Origin: Lepisosteus oculatus
Taxonomy: Eukaryota; Chordata; Actinopteri; Semionotiformes; Lepisosteidae
Assembly (NCBI RefSeq): GCF_040954835.1
Contig: NC_090699.1
Coordinates: 14,873,817 to 14,937,816 of the forward strand
Direction: 5' to 3'
Length of the DNA: 64,000 nucleotides
Shown here: one piece after another, positions 27,701 through 37,839 of the stretch
Position numbering within the stretch: the stretch's first letter is position 1
How the letters are laid out: the number at the start of each line of letters is the position of its first letter
The notes under the pieces: model-generated
What the model was told of the DNA's origin: nothing
What the model saw: only the letters and a program-made list of their open reading frames with translations
Databases searched by the model: none
Program-made: the position numbers and the translations under genes

Positions 27701-30700
27701 TTTCTGACAGCTCCTGTATGCAATTGGTTCCTCTTTCCTGGTGTGCTGACGATCGGTTGTGTGTGTTTACAGACACAACAGGAAACTCCTTTGCCGTCAC
27801 TGTTGACTTCCTCATCAGCAATCTCACCATCCCGAAAGGGGCCGACCTGACCAATGAAACATACAGCAAGATCCAGAACATCATCAACGACCTGGTGAGA
27901 CCCTTACAAAAGAGAACACAACAGCTGGACGCCACTACCGGGGAGCTCTGCCTTGATATCTGTACTGGACAAACACTCACTTTGACTTTGCGTCAGAGAA
28001 CTGAGCAGCTATACACTTCTTCCAAACATGTTGTCTTCAGATACGTCTTGAAACGATAGGAAGCAAAACAGGAGAGAGTAAAAGATATCAGGTTCTGTCT
28101 GAGAAGAGATTCATCTCTTCTGCATTTTCACGTCCATATTGTACAGAGATGTGGGCAGATAAGAGCTGAAAAGCTATTGAAGTAGCAGATGTAATTAGCA
28201 AGTTCTTAATTTAATTTTGCATACATTCAGCTAATCTTGTGATGCATTTGAAATCTTGATGATGTTTTCTGTTTCAATTTTAGTTCCAGGACATCCTTTC
28301 CAAACACCTGGGTGCTAGTCAAACCAAATTCCCTCCTGCTAAATTCAGGTAAGGACTTTAGTGCAGTCAGAAAGCAATTCTGTGCTGCTGAATTTTGTAT
28401 ACCTTGATAATAATCTGCTGACTACACCAGAGAACATGAATGTAAGGGTTACAATATAAATTGTACAGACTGACCGTGATAGGGATATTATTCCATTTGA
28501 TCCACGATGTTCAGCAAAGAGAGTGAGATATGACGACTTAAAAGGGTCCATTGGATCACTCAGTTCATATATTGCTTATTTGTTCATTTCCATAGCAATG
28601 AGAGCAACCAGATCCAGGCTGAAGTGCTGTTTAACTTCCTTATCAATGACATCAAGAACCCCAGTGCTTTACTGAAGGAGATCCTGAACATTACAGGACC
28701 TGCCAAGGGCATCACAGCCTCACTGAGCATCAATGGTAAGATCCAGCACCATGACTTCTAAATCACTGCAGCATTATTGATCATCCACAGTTTTCATCTC
28801 AAGGAAGATAGCGATGTTCTCGTTTTCCCCATGGACTACTCACTTAGTGAAAGATCATTTTCAACAGTATAAACATCCATATTTTGTGCATCTCCACGAT
28901 GGACATGTATGTAAACATGTGTTATCTTGTGTTAACATGCATGTTTCTGAACTAATGCAGGTCGGCCAACTACGACAACGGCACCCCCCACTGCAGCTCC
29001 AACCTCAGCTCCAGCTTCAGCGTGAGTCCCACAGTTTTATACCTGTAGTTCCAGTGAGAACGGCAATATGGCTTTCTGTCTTCTTCAGCCTCACTCTTTA
29101 CCACACACTGCTGGGACGTCCACTGTGCTCAACCTGAATGTGTGTTCTCTTCACAGGGAGGGCTCAGTCATTGCTGTACTCACGCTGGAGTTCAACACTA
29201 TAAACCCTGTTCCCCATGACGCTGAGATTCTCAGAGCCTTCACTGCTTTCCTGGCTCCCTATAAATCCCTGGGAATCTATCCGGTCAACGTCACAACAAT
29301 CCATTATAAGAGTAAGTTCTTGTGGAGGCAAGAAATGTCTTCTGTAGTCTCAGTTTCTGACAGCTCCTGTATGCAGTTGGTTCCTCTTTCCTGGTGTGCT
29401 GACGATCGGTTGTGTGTGTTTACAGACACAACAGGAAACTCCTTTGCCGTCACTGTTGACTTCCTCATCAGCAATCTCACCATCCCAAAAGGGGCCGACC
29501 TGACCAATGAAACATACAGCAAGATCCAGAACATCATCAACGACCTGGTGAGACCCTTACTAAAGAGAACACAACAGCTGGACACCACTACCAGGGAGCT
29601 CTGCCTTGATATCTGTACTGGACAAACACTCACTTTGACTTTGTGTCAGAGAACTGAGCAGCTATACACTTCTTCCAAACATGTTGTCTTCAGATACGTC
29701 TTGAAACGATAGGAAGCAAAACAGAAGAGAGTAAAAGAGATCAGGTTCTGTCTGAGAAGAGATTCATCTCTTCTGCATTTTCACCTCCATATTGTACAGA
29801 GATGTGGGCAGTTAAGAGCTGAAAAGCTATTGAAGTAGCAGATGTAATTAGCAAGTTCTTAATTTAATTTTGCATACATTCAGCTGATATTGTGATGCAT
29901 TTGAAATCTTGATGATGTTTTCTGTTTCAATTTTAGTTCCAGGACATCCTTTCCAAACACCTGGGTGCAAGTCAAACCAAATTCCCTCCTGCTAAATTCA
30001 GGTAAGGACTTTAGTGCAGTCAGAAAGCAATTCTGTGCTGCTGAATTTTGTATACCTTGATAATAATCTGCTGACTACACCAGAGAACATGAATGTAAGG
30101 GTTACAATATAAATTGTACAGACTGACCGTGATAGGGATATTATTCCATTTGATCCACGATGTTCAGCAAAGAGAGTGAGATATGACGACTTAAAAGGGT
30201 CCATTGGATCACTCAGTTCATATATTGCTTATTTGTTCATTTCCATAGCAATGAGAGCAACCAGATCCAGGCTGAAGTGCTGTTTAACTTCCTTATCAAT
30301 GACATCAAGAACCCCAGTGCTTTACTGAAGGAGATCCTGAACATTACAGGACCTGCCAAGGGCATCACAGCCTCACTGAGCATCAATGGTAAGATCCAGC
30401 ACCATGACTTCTACAGTAAATCACTGCAGCAGTATTGATATTCCACAATTTTCTTCTCCAGGAATACACAGATATTGTGGATTATCTCACTATTAGTGAA
30501 ATAACATTTACGATCCTACTAAAACATTTGTGATTTCTACTGAATATGATGAACATTGATGCACTTTAATGTAATTGTGATTACATACATCCACCCAGTT
30601 TTATTATTTTTCTTCTCAAACATCTGGTATCTTCTTTTTTACTGTATATTTGATGATATCAGCAAATAAGAAAAATACCTGACTGTGCGATTGCTCAGAT

Positions 30701-33700
30701 GCTGGCACTAACTCCTCTTCAGAACATGCTGTTCAGGCGTCTCTGTTATTGTGCTTGTGAATTACAACAACGGAAGGTTTTGGCTTGTTGCCTTATTTGC
30801 AATGAATCTGAAAGATGCCCAATATCTGAATGATGTCATTACTCTTCTCTGTTCAAATCCAGGTCGGCCAGCTGCAACGGCAGCTCCCACTACAATGGCG
30901 CCAACTGCAGCTCCACTTATAAGGCAAGAGGAAGTGTTTTCTTATCTTATGCTTTTTATGAGCCATTCAGGCTACTTTACAGTCTAGGAGTCCTCAGAGC
31001 TACAGCCAGTGTTCATTTCCTCGACAGAATGGCTTGATGTCCCAGTGAGAGCTCACAAAAATAATCCCCAGTGATGTTGGCAAAGACTATATGGCTTTGC
31101 ATTTTTGTTTGAGTGACTCAAAATGGGACTAGACTAAATTAAATGCTCATGACTGAGAAGACATTGCAGTTGACTTGATGACTCTTCGTCGAAAATTTCC
31201 TCGTCTTGTATGGAAATATTTTAGTGAAAATGGCCGAATGTGCAAAGATTCTTGAAATCATCATTTGTATTGATCGGTATCAGAGAAACATCCATTTTAA
31301 AGTAAGAATGCATAATCTAAGAAAGATAGCAGTTTTCATACGCTTCTTGGCTTTGATCTTTGTCTTCACAGAAAGGGGAAGGCTCTTCTGTTCATCAGAT
31401 TAGAGTTCAACACCACCAAAGCTGCTCCTGCAGAGAATACCATTCTGGAAATGGCAAACAAGTTATTTTTGAGCCGTTTTACTGCAGCCAAAGCCTACCA
31501 AGCGTCAGTCAACAATGTGTCCTATGAAAGTAAGTTCTTTCATGTAACTATCAGGCTTTAGGTAGATGTTTTTATGCAATGTGATGTATAAAGGCAACAG
31601 GGTTGACCTACACCATCAAACAGCTACTTTTCTCTTCTGGCACTAACAATTGGACACTGGTTTTACAGTACGTCCCTTTGAAAGGACTGAACACAAGCAT
31701 GTATGTTAACACAGTAAGACAGTACCAGTCAGCAACGTCTCAGCATGAGGTTTCTCGGTAACAAACGCTTTCTGTAGATGTTTCTTGCCTCCTTTAGCAA
31801 AACAGTGGGATAGTAGCACAGTCAGGGGCTCGAATTGAGAGTCTCCTCGTAACAAGACCTTCTCTCTTCCCTGTGGATACTGTATTCTATCCGTTTACAT
31901 AAAACATTGTGTTTTCTAACATCAAGTGCAAATCTCCTCTACCCGTTTAGATGCATCTGCTCTGTGTTTGTGAGAAAACGTCTCCTGTAATACGCGTCTT
32001 TAAAACCTGTTCCCTGACAGTTCATGACTACTCTCTGTGATGAATTTCCTTTACAACGTACAATGAACGTTCTTTGTGTGGCTTTGAGTTAAATTCTTGT
32101 TCCCTCTTTTCTCCCTTTCAGGAATCAGTGATTTTGCTTTCGCCATCATTTTGAGCTTCAATATGACAAATATACCAGTTACAGAAAGCTTTCAATTCAC
32201 AAATGAAACATACACCGAAATTGACAATGCTGTCAATGACTTGGTGAGTCTTTTATAAATGAACATAAACATTTCATGAGAGTCGAACATTTACATCTCA
32301 AAGTAGGGTATATTAAAGTGTACTGAGTTACAATTACTGTACATTACATAGTAAAGAAAAGTATAATGCTTCCATTTTTAAATGCTATTTACCCACCGAA
32401 TAGGTCATTTTTGCATATATTGTCACTTATTTTACAATTATATAGAAACTTTGAATGATTAAATATTTTTTCTATGACACAATCAGTCTGAGATGAATGA
32501 ATGAGGTTTAATCAACTGATATATATCTCCTCTGTTTTCATGCTAATCGAAAATTAAATTCAGCCCCGATGTGATCATGATTTAATTCTATTTTCTAACC
32601 TGTTTTGTTTGCAGCTGAGCCGGATCCTAGGAATACCAAACTCCAACCTGTTCAAATTCCCTCCTACTACTTTCACGTGGGTATTTTTGTGTCTCTTCCA
32701 TGCCTTCTGTATCGGCTATTTCATTTCAGGCTGATATGAAGCTTCAGGGGCCCCCTCTGTGTGCGCAGTTCTAAGGATATGCACTGTCAGAAAATAGCAG
32801 ATTCGTCCGTTTATCTTTCTCGAAATAAGGTTGAGGCAGGATGCACCCAGCACAGGACACCAGTCCTTGGCTTCTGTCTGAGCTCTGTCTTTAATTTCAT
32901 GCCAATATGAAGGTCCAGTCTTGCAGACATCTGTCAGGAGGTTCCCCAGTGTCAACACTGTACGCACAAACATATTTCCATTGCTCCCTCTGTGTGCACA
33001 GTTCTAAGGACTTAGTGCAGTAAAAAATGGCAGATTCAATGCACAAAGACTTTCATTGTGGTCACAGACTGTTAACGGTGACAGACATCTCCCTTTGTTC
33101 TTCTGTTCCCACAGCAACGTGAGCAATGTCATCCATGCAAGTGTGGTGTACAGGTTCAAAGACGGCGACATCCAAGTCCCCAGTGACTTCCTGAATGGAA
33201 TTCTGAACACCTACAGTATGTCCATCTCTTACTGCTTCTTTGTCAGAAGGCAGCCAGACGCTGTCACAGTGAAGTTTACAGGACTGGGAGATCCTTTTCT
33301 GCTTTGAGGAATAATGATTTGCTACATTTTAATTCCGCTCGCATTTGTGGACCTCATTAAAAACACGGCAGGCTCCGAAAGATGTCTTTTCTACCAGAAA
33401 TGGCACTTTTAATTACATGCAACCTTTATTACAAATTCTGGTTACCGATGTCATAAAGGCACGCGCTAGGAGATCGGACATGCTGGAAAATGTCTGTTTC
33501 TTTAACTTTCTTCTTTCTTCCCTGTGCGCCCATTCAGATCCGACATCCCCAGCTCCCACTTCGGTGACCCCCACTGCCCCTCCCCTTACAAGGCAAGTCT
33601 GTGATGTCATTCTTAATCTCACCTCTCATTGGTCAGACTTTCTTGATCGTCCAGCGATTATGCAGTTGCACCCAAGCAAGTGCGACATATTGAAGTGTAC

Positions 33701-36700
33701 AGTTCCTGTGGCTTTATATTGGTGTGGGGGGGAAGATTTTTTTTATTGTGTGATGTGAAAACTCATTAAACTGAGCGGCCGGCACGAAGGAAGGCAGCTC
33801 AGCTGATGAGCGATGAAGTGACACAACCTTGTGCAGACAGAGAGGCTGACAGGGCACCACATATAAGAGCAGGGACAAGCCAGGCACGATTTTGGCTCCG
33901 TGTCCTGAAAAAGAAGGATCCCTGGAAAGATTACGCAACACGTGAAACCTGTCTACACAGGCTCTGCATCCTGTATCAGAGAGCTCATTACTCTGGTTTG
34001 CTCACCTGTTTCTTTGTATCTGCAGAATGGGGAGGGCTCTTCTGTTCATCAGACTGGAGTTCAACACCACCAAGCCAGCTCCTGCAGAGGACGCGATCCT
34101 GAAACTAGCAAACGAATTATTTTTGCAGCGTTTCAAGGCACAGAGAGCCTACCAAGTGGCAGTCAGCAACGTCTCTTACGAGAGTAAGTTTATTCATGTC
34201 ATGAGTGGACACCAGATAGATGCTTCTATGCAACGTGATGTACAGACACCAGAGAGCTGACCTACAACATCATAACTGCTGCAAATAATCACTTACTATT
34301 GGCAACTAGACTTAAATGTCTATCTGAAGGACTCAACACAAAGAGTTTCAGCAACTAACTAACACTAACACTAGCAACACTAACAATTGGACACTGATTT
34401 TACGTCCCTTTGAAAGGACTGAAAACAAGCATGTTCGTTAACACAGTGAGACAGTACCAGTCAGCAACGTCTCAGCATGAGGTGAAGGTTTCTCGGTAAC
34501 AAACCCTTTCTGTAGATGTTTCTTGCCTCCTTTAGCAAAACGGGAGGATAGTAGCAGAGTCAGGGGCTCGAATTGAGAGTCTCCTGGTAACAAGACCTTC
34601 TCTCTTCCCTGAGGATACTGTATTATATCTGTTTACATACAACATTGTGTTTTCTAACATCAAGTGCACAAGACAAAACCTCTACCCGTTTAGATGCATC
34701 TTCTCTGTGTGAGAAAACATGTCTCCTGCAATACGCATCTTTAATACCTGTTCCCTGACAGTTCATGACTACTGTGTGTGATGAGTCTCCTTTACAACTT
34801 TCAATGAACGTTCTTTGTGTGGCTTTGAGTTAAATTCTTGTTCCCTCTTTTCTCCCTTTCAGGAATCAGTGATTATGCTTTCGCCATCATTCTGAGCTTC
34901 AATATGACAAATATACCAGTTACAGAAAGCTTTCAATTCACAAATGAAACATACACCGAAATTGACAATTCTGTCAATAACTTGGTGAGTCTCTTACACA
35001 GACACAAGCACTTCAGGAAAGCACATGATTTTCAGCTCAAAATAGACTTTTGATATTTTTAATGCTGGTTGGGTTATGATTACATTATAATATAAAGCCA
35101 TTTATTTTAATATTGTAAGTTATACATTATATACTGTACACACAATATTCAGCAATTTTCATTTATTTCTGAAACAGTAGCAATACGTAATATAATAATA
35201 AAGTAATAATAATAAAGCAGTAAGTGACAAGGTGTAATAAACAAATACATACTTCCCCCTGTTATTCACACCTGTCTGAAATTAAATTCAGTGAATGACT
35301 AAATATTTTTTTCTATGACACAATCCATCTAATAGAATGTATGAGGTTTAATCAACTGATATATACCTCCTCTGTGCTAATCCAAAATTTAATTCAGACC
35401 CCATGTGATCATGGCTTAATTCCATTTTCTAACCTGTTTTGTTTGCAGCTGAGCAAGATCCTAGGAACACCAAACTCCAGCCTGTTCACATTCCCTCCAG
35501 TTACTTTCAAGTGAGTATTTTTGTGTCTCTTCCACGCCTTCTCTATCGGCTATTTCATTTCATGCCCCTATGAAATGCTAGTCTTGCACACAGCTGCCTG
35601 GAGATTCCCCAGCGTCAACTCTTTACACAGAAACATTCTTCAGTTGCTCCTTCTGTGTGCGCAGTTCCAAGGAGATGTGCTGTTAGACAATAGCTGATTT
35701 ATCCATTCATCATTTTCTAACTGTTTGGCCTTGACAAGCAACGGGCACACCCTGGACAGGACACCAGTTCATCACTGGGCCCTCAGACGCAAACACACAC
35801 GCACACTCACACTCACAACAGGACCAATATTCCCAGAAGCCAGTTAACCTATCAGCATGTCTTTGGACTGTGGGAAGAAACCCACGGAAATGCAGGGAGA
35901 ACATACAAACTCCACACAGACGGCAGCCCCAGGAACCCAACCCAGTACTGCGAGGCAGCGATGCTCCCCACTGTACTACAGTGCCGCACCAAAGCAGATT
36001 CAATCCAAAAGAATGAACTGATCGCGGTCCCAGGCTGTAACAGTGACAGACCTCTGCTCCTGTCCTTCTGTCCCCACAGCAACGTGAGCAATGTCATCCA
36101 TGCCAGTGTGGTGTACAGGTTCGAAGACGGCGATATTCAAGTACCCAGTGACTTCCTGACTGCAGTTCTCAACGTCAGCAGTATGTCCAGTTATGATTTC
36201 TTGATTTGGTCGCACGGACTTTTAGGGGCTAGAACATTTCACGAATGGATAATAAGCCAACTGTTATTTATATTTATATAAATATATATTTATATAGTAA
36301 TAGAGATAGAACAAGTTACTTTCTACATATCATCCCATGTTAAAAGCTACAAGTATGGTCTTAATTAGTCGGGGTCAGGCTCAATCACATTTAAGACTCT
36401 CTATTATTTTATTAAATGTTATTCTATTATTATATTACATATTTTACCGAAAAGTTATATTTCTAAAATGTTGAAAAATGAGGTTTCACCCACTCTCTAC
36501 TAATTTATGTGAACCCACTTTGATTTGCATAGCTACTGAATTCCGTAGTTTGGTCAAATTCTACTTCAGTAGTTCAGTTAGCTCCTAATGAATGAGACAG
36601 AGGGTGAGATTTGTAGAGAGTATTTAATAATAATAATAACTGCTTATTATTAATTAATTAAAGCAATAATTGCTTTTCTGGACACTCCACTCAAAACACT

Positions 36701-37839
36701 TCACAGATAAGGGGGATCCCCTCCTACACCACCAGTGTGCAGCCCCACCTGGATGATGCGATGGGAGCCTTAGCGCACCAGTACTCTCACCACACATCAG
36801 CTATCAGTGGGGAGGGGAACAGACTTTTATTTGGTGAAACTCTCCTAGCTGAGGGAGAGTTGAAATGAAATTGAGATGGAGTAAAGTTGGGATGGAGGGA
36901 ACAGGGATCAGAACACATGTGTACAGAATTAGAGTGCTCTAAAAATCATTTACAAAATGAAGAAAACAATTATTCAATGAATGAAATGTTTTTTTTTTGT
37001 GCCCACGCAAATGAAGTCAATACAACAACTACAACAACAACTACAACAACAACGACGACGACGACTCCTCGTCCCACTACACTGTTAACCACATCGCCAA
37101 TAACCAAAATTATTGGCAAAGGTTTCCCTGCTTGGGCCCTGGCTATAATCATCCCCTGTGGGATTGCAATTCTCCTGGTACCCCTCTGGATCCTTCTGTG
37201 TGTAAGTACACTAGGTTACGACTGCAAAGAGTCTTGCTGGCATCCTCTGTATTTCAGTGTGTGCTGTGTCAGTGTTCAGTGCTTGTCTCTGTTCCAGTGT
37301 GTGCTGTGTCGGTGTTCAGTGCTTGTCTCTGTTCCAGTGTGTGCTGTGTCGGTGTTCAGTGCTTGTCTCTGTTCCAGTGTGTGCTGTGTCGGTGTTCAGT
37401 GCTTGTCTCTGTTCCAGTGTGTGCTGTGTCAGTGTTCAGGGCTTGTCTCTATTCCAGTGTGTGCTGTGTCAGTGAGCAGTGCTTCTCTCTCTCTTCCAGT
37501 ATGTGCTGTGTCAGTGTTCAGTGCTTGTCTCTGTTCCAGTGTGTGCTGTGTCAGTGTTCAGGGCTTGTCTCTATTCCAGTGTGTGCTGTGTCAGTGTTCA
37601 GTGCTTGTCTCTGTTCCAGTGTGTGCTGTGTCAGTGTTCAGGGCTTGTCTCTATTCCAGTGTGTGCTGTGTCAGTGTTCAGTGCTTGTTTCTGTATTCCA
37701 GTGTGTGCTTTGTCAGTGTTGAGTGCTTGTTTCTGTATTCCAGTGTCTGCTGTGTGGTTGCTGTGCTGCCTTCAGGAGGAGATGGCACAGAAGAAGATCA
37801 TACCACGTGCAATATGCAACTAGAAATGGCCTTTTCTGA
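2..37839 (+). CDS. Giant membrane-tethered SEA mucin, multi-exon, 5' end outside window
   Basis: A spliced gene whose parts join in one frame. The exons are 2-18708 (PTS), then nine SEA-like modules of five exons (the ninth has four), a transmembrane exon 37017-37201 and a tail exon 37744-37839 ending in TGA. Reading every junction, the phases match and the coding bases after 18708 close exactly (1,674 residues plus stop), giving at least 7,909 residues in the window. By family knowledge this is a cell-surface mucin: the Thr/Pro/Ser part carries O-glycans and forms the extended gel barrier, SEA modules are extracellular and often autoproteolytic, and the tail is cytosolic. Layout resembles MUC16 (giant Thr/Ser region, tandem SEA modules of five exons each, one helix, short tail). 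Signal peptide and promoter lie left of the window. No gene symbol is given because orthology cannot be tested here. The exon model is read by eye from splice consensus and phase. Confidence 0.88.
17660..18625 (+). repeat. Six 177-bp (59-residue) Ser/Pro/Ala-rich repeats
   Basis: Copies start at 17660, 17837, 18014, 18191, 18368 and 18545, each beginning HLSSASPSAP. Five are full length. The sixth breaks off after PVTNT and runs into a unique 32-residue end with an NST and an NWT sequon before the exon end. The copies are nearly identical, and codon use here is mixed, unlike the A/C-rich array before it. It is a second, distinct mucin repeat type between the Thr array and the SEA modules. Confidence 0.93.
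18709..19240 (+). other. Intron between PTS exon and first SEA exon
   Basis: AT-rich, starting with donor GTAAGTAACC and ending in TCTTCACAG. I see no coding signal in it. A minus-strand open frame here (18877-19107) is composition-driven. Confidence 0.8.
19241..20756 (+). CDS. SEA module 1 of the mucin (five exons)
   Basis: Exons are 19241-19395, 19510-19631, 20019-20083, 20331-20470 and 20696-20756 (155, 122, 65, 140, 61 bp), with phases 2-1, 1-0, 0-2, 2-1, 1-2. The first exon encodes a fragment equivalent to the SEA part after the cleavage site (SVIAVLTLEF, then helix and strand). Exons 2-4 encode a complete SEA-like fold (FAITVDFLISNLTI strand, NETYSKIQNIINDL helix, KFPPAKF). Exon 5 is a 20-residue Thr/Pro/Ala linker. 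This copy is the most divergent of the first seven: ESS instead of EGS at the cleavage-like site, HDADIL, GMYPVN, an extra NQT sequon (GANQTKF) and GTAKG. Confidence 0.86.
20892..22409 (+). CDS. SEA module 2 of the mucin (five exons)
   Basis: Exons 20892-21046, 21161-21282, 21672-21736, 21984-22123, 22349-22409. It carries the cleavage-like GSVIAV at the start. Distinctive changes: IHFK instead of IHYK at the end of exon 1, and linker GGPTTTT instead of GRPTTTT in exon 5. Six N-glycosylation sequons (NVT, NTT, NLT, NET, NES, NIT) and no cysteine. Confidence 0.87.
22545..24062 (+). CDS. SEA module 3 of the mucin (five exons)
   Basis: Exons 22545-22699, 22814-22935, 23325-23389, 23637-23776, 24002-24062. 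It matches the consensus module, with GSVIAV, the six sequons and the GRPTTTT linker. It is exactly 1,653 bp from the next module, including introns. Confidence 0.88.
24198..25715 (+). CDS. SEA module 4 of the mucin (five exons)
   Basis: Exons 24198-24352, 24467-24588, 24978-25042, 25290-25429, 25655-25715. Protein is the same as module 3 as far as I read it. Intronic single-base differences (for example TTTAGCATAC for TTTTGCATAC near 24911) separate the copies. Confidence 0.88.
25851..27368 (+). CDS. SEA module 5 of the mucin (five exons)
   Basis: Exons 25851-26005, 26120-26241, 26631-26695, 26943-27082, 27308-27368. Consensus protein. It has silent differences: GCGGTACTC early in exon 1, and GCAAGT for the Ala-Ser of GASQ in exon 3. 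Confidence 0.88.
27504..29021 (+). CDS. SEA module 6 of the mucin (five exons)
   Basis: Exons 27504-27658, 27773-27894, 28284-28348, 28596-28735, 28961-29021. Consensus protein. The intron before its third exon has the variant AGTTCTTAATTT, shared with module 7, which suggests the two share a recent history. Confidence 0.88.
29157..30923 (+). CDS. SEA module 7 of the mucin, chimeric last exon
   Basis: Exons 29157-29311, 29426-29547, 29937-30001, 30249-30388 are of the young type. The fifth exon, 30863-30923, is still 61 bp and phase 1-2 but divergent (GRPAATAAPTTMAPTAAP...), and its upstream intron is 474 bp with unrelated sequence instead of 225 bp. Here the young tandem array meets the older modules. 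The donor of this linker exon is GC (AAG then GCAAGA), not GT. Confidence 0.84.
30389..30862 (+). other. Divergent intron at the end of the young SEA array
   Basis: Starts like the other post-exon-4 introns (GTAAGATCCAGCACCATGACTTCTA), then loses similarity after about 100 bp. I see no feature in it besides the acceptor TTCAAATCCAG before 30863. Confidence 0.7.
31372..33592 (+). CDS. SEA module 8 of the mucin, older type (five exons)
   Basis: Exons 31372-31529, 32122-32243, 32615-32676, 33115-33215, 33538-33592 (158, 122, 62, 101, 55 bp), with the same phase pattern as modules 1-7. The first exon reads GKALLFIRLEFNTTKAAP, so the GSVIAV cleavage-like site is lost. The second has FAFAIILSFNMTNIPVTESF and NETYTEI. 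The fourth (NVSNVIHASVVYRF) ends about 13 codons earlier than in the young modules. The linker exon is NPTSPAPTSVTPTAPP. Its donor is GC (AAG then GCAAGT). Introns are longer and hold diverged repeats. Confidence 0.82.
34026..36180 (+). CDS. SEA module 9 of the mucin, older type (four exons)
   Basis: Exons 34026-34183, 34863-34984, 35449-35510, 36080-36180. It is a close paralogue of module 8, including introns (shared GGAATCAGTGATT acceptor region and similar intron blocks near 31700-32100 and 34400-34850). There is no separate linker exon. The fourth exon ends in phase 1 at 36180 and connects to the Thr-rich stalk and transmembrane exon at 37017. Confidence 0.82.
35700..35995 (-). mobile_element. 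tRNA-derived SINE-like element in intron
   Basis: It shares the blocks CACCCTGGACAGGACACCAG, CAGCATGTCTTTGGACTGTG and AAACTCCACACAGA with elements at 42.05-42.39 kb and 45.6-46.4 kb. The tRNA-like head is at the right end, so the element points to the minus strand. It sits between the third and fourth exons of module 9. Confidence 0.65.
36700..36830. repeat. Dispersed repeat, copy 1 (partial)
   Basis: The block CAGCCCCACCTGGATGATGC followed by CTATCAGTGGGGAGG recurs near 41.0 kb and 56.4 kb in the window. It is a short dispersed repeat of unknown class inside the intron before the transmembrane exon. Confidence 0.6.
37017..37201 (+). CDS. Mucin stalk and transmembrane exon
   Basis: In the phase required by module 9 this exon encodes a run of about 15 Thr codons (ACA/ACT/ACG), then PRPTTLLTTSPITKIIGKG and a hydrophobic stretch, WALAIIIPCGIAILLVPLWI, of about 24 residues ending LLC: a single membrane-spanning helix. 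The acceptor is a long T run followed by the first downstream AG at 37015-37016. The donor after 37201 is consensus GTAAGT. The exon ends in phase 0. Confidence 0.83.
37258..37743 (+). repeat. 40-bp minisatellite carrying a 3' splice site in each copy
   Basis: About twelve copies of a unit beginning TGTGTGCTGTGTCAGTGTTC and ending TGTCTCTGTTCCAG. Each ends in a pyrimidine-TTCCAG acceptor followed by TGTGTGCTGTGT, which matches the start of the true tail exon at 37744 (ATTCCAG then TGTCTGCTGTGTGG). It therefore looks like an amplification of the intron-exon junction. The unit is not a multiple of three, so the long open frames across it are not credible as protein. Confidence 0.85.
37744..37839 (+). 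CDS. Mucin cytoplasmic tail exon
   Basis: In phase 0, as the transmembrane exon requires, it reads CLLCGCCAAF, then RRRWHRRRSYHVQYATRNG and LF, then stop: 31 residues. Cysteines next to the membrane (possible palmitoylation) and Arg clusters (stop-transfer, positive-inside) are what a tethered mucin tail should show. TGA is at 37837-37839, and a GT donor-like site follows 5 bases later, so the 3' UTR may be spliced (possible acceptor before 38382). Confidence 0.75.
   Translation, partial: CLLCGCCAAFRRRWHRRRSYHVQYATRNGLF

Larger units (their letters stand above)
19241..30388 (+). repeat. Tandem genomic array of 1,653-bp SEA modules (seven copies)
   Basis: First exons start at 19241, 20892, 22545, 24198, 25851, 27504 and 29157: one step of 1,651 bp, then five of exactly 1,653 bp. 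Introns (114, 389, 247, 225 and 135 bp) are as similar between copies as exons are, so the whole exon-intron block has been duplicated or homogenised recently. The block enters and leaves in phase 2, so any number of copies keeps the reading frame. Confidence 0.95.

Noticed and set aside
19300-29712. Repeated 107-214 codon frames in the SEA array as separate genes
   Set aside because: They read through introns of the mucin gene. The spliced exons explain them and keep phase.
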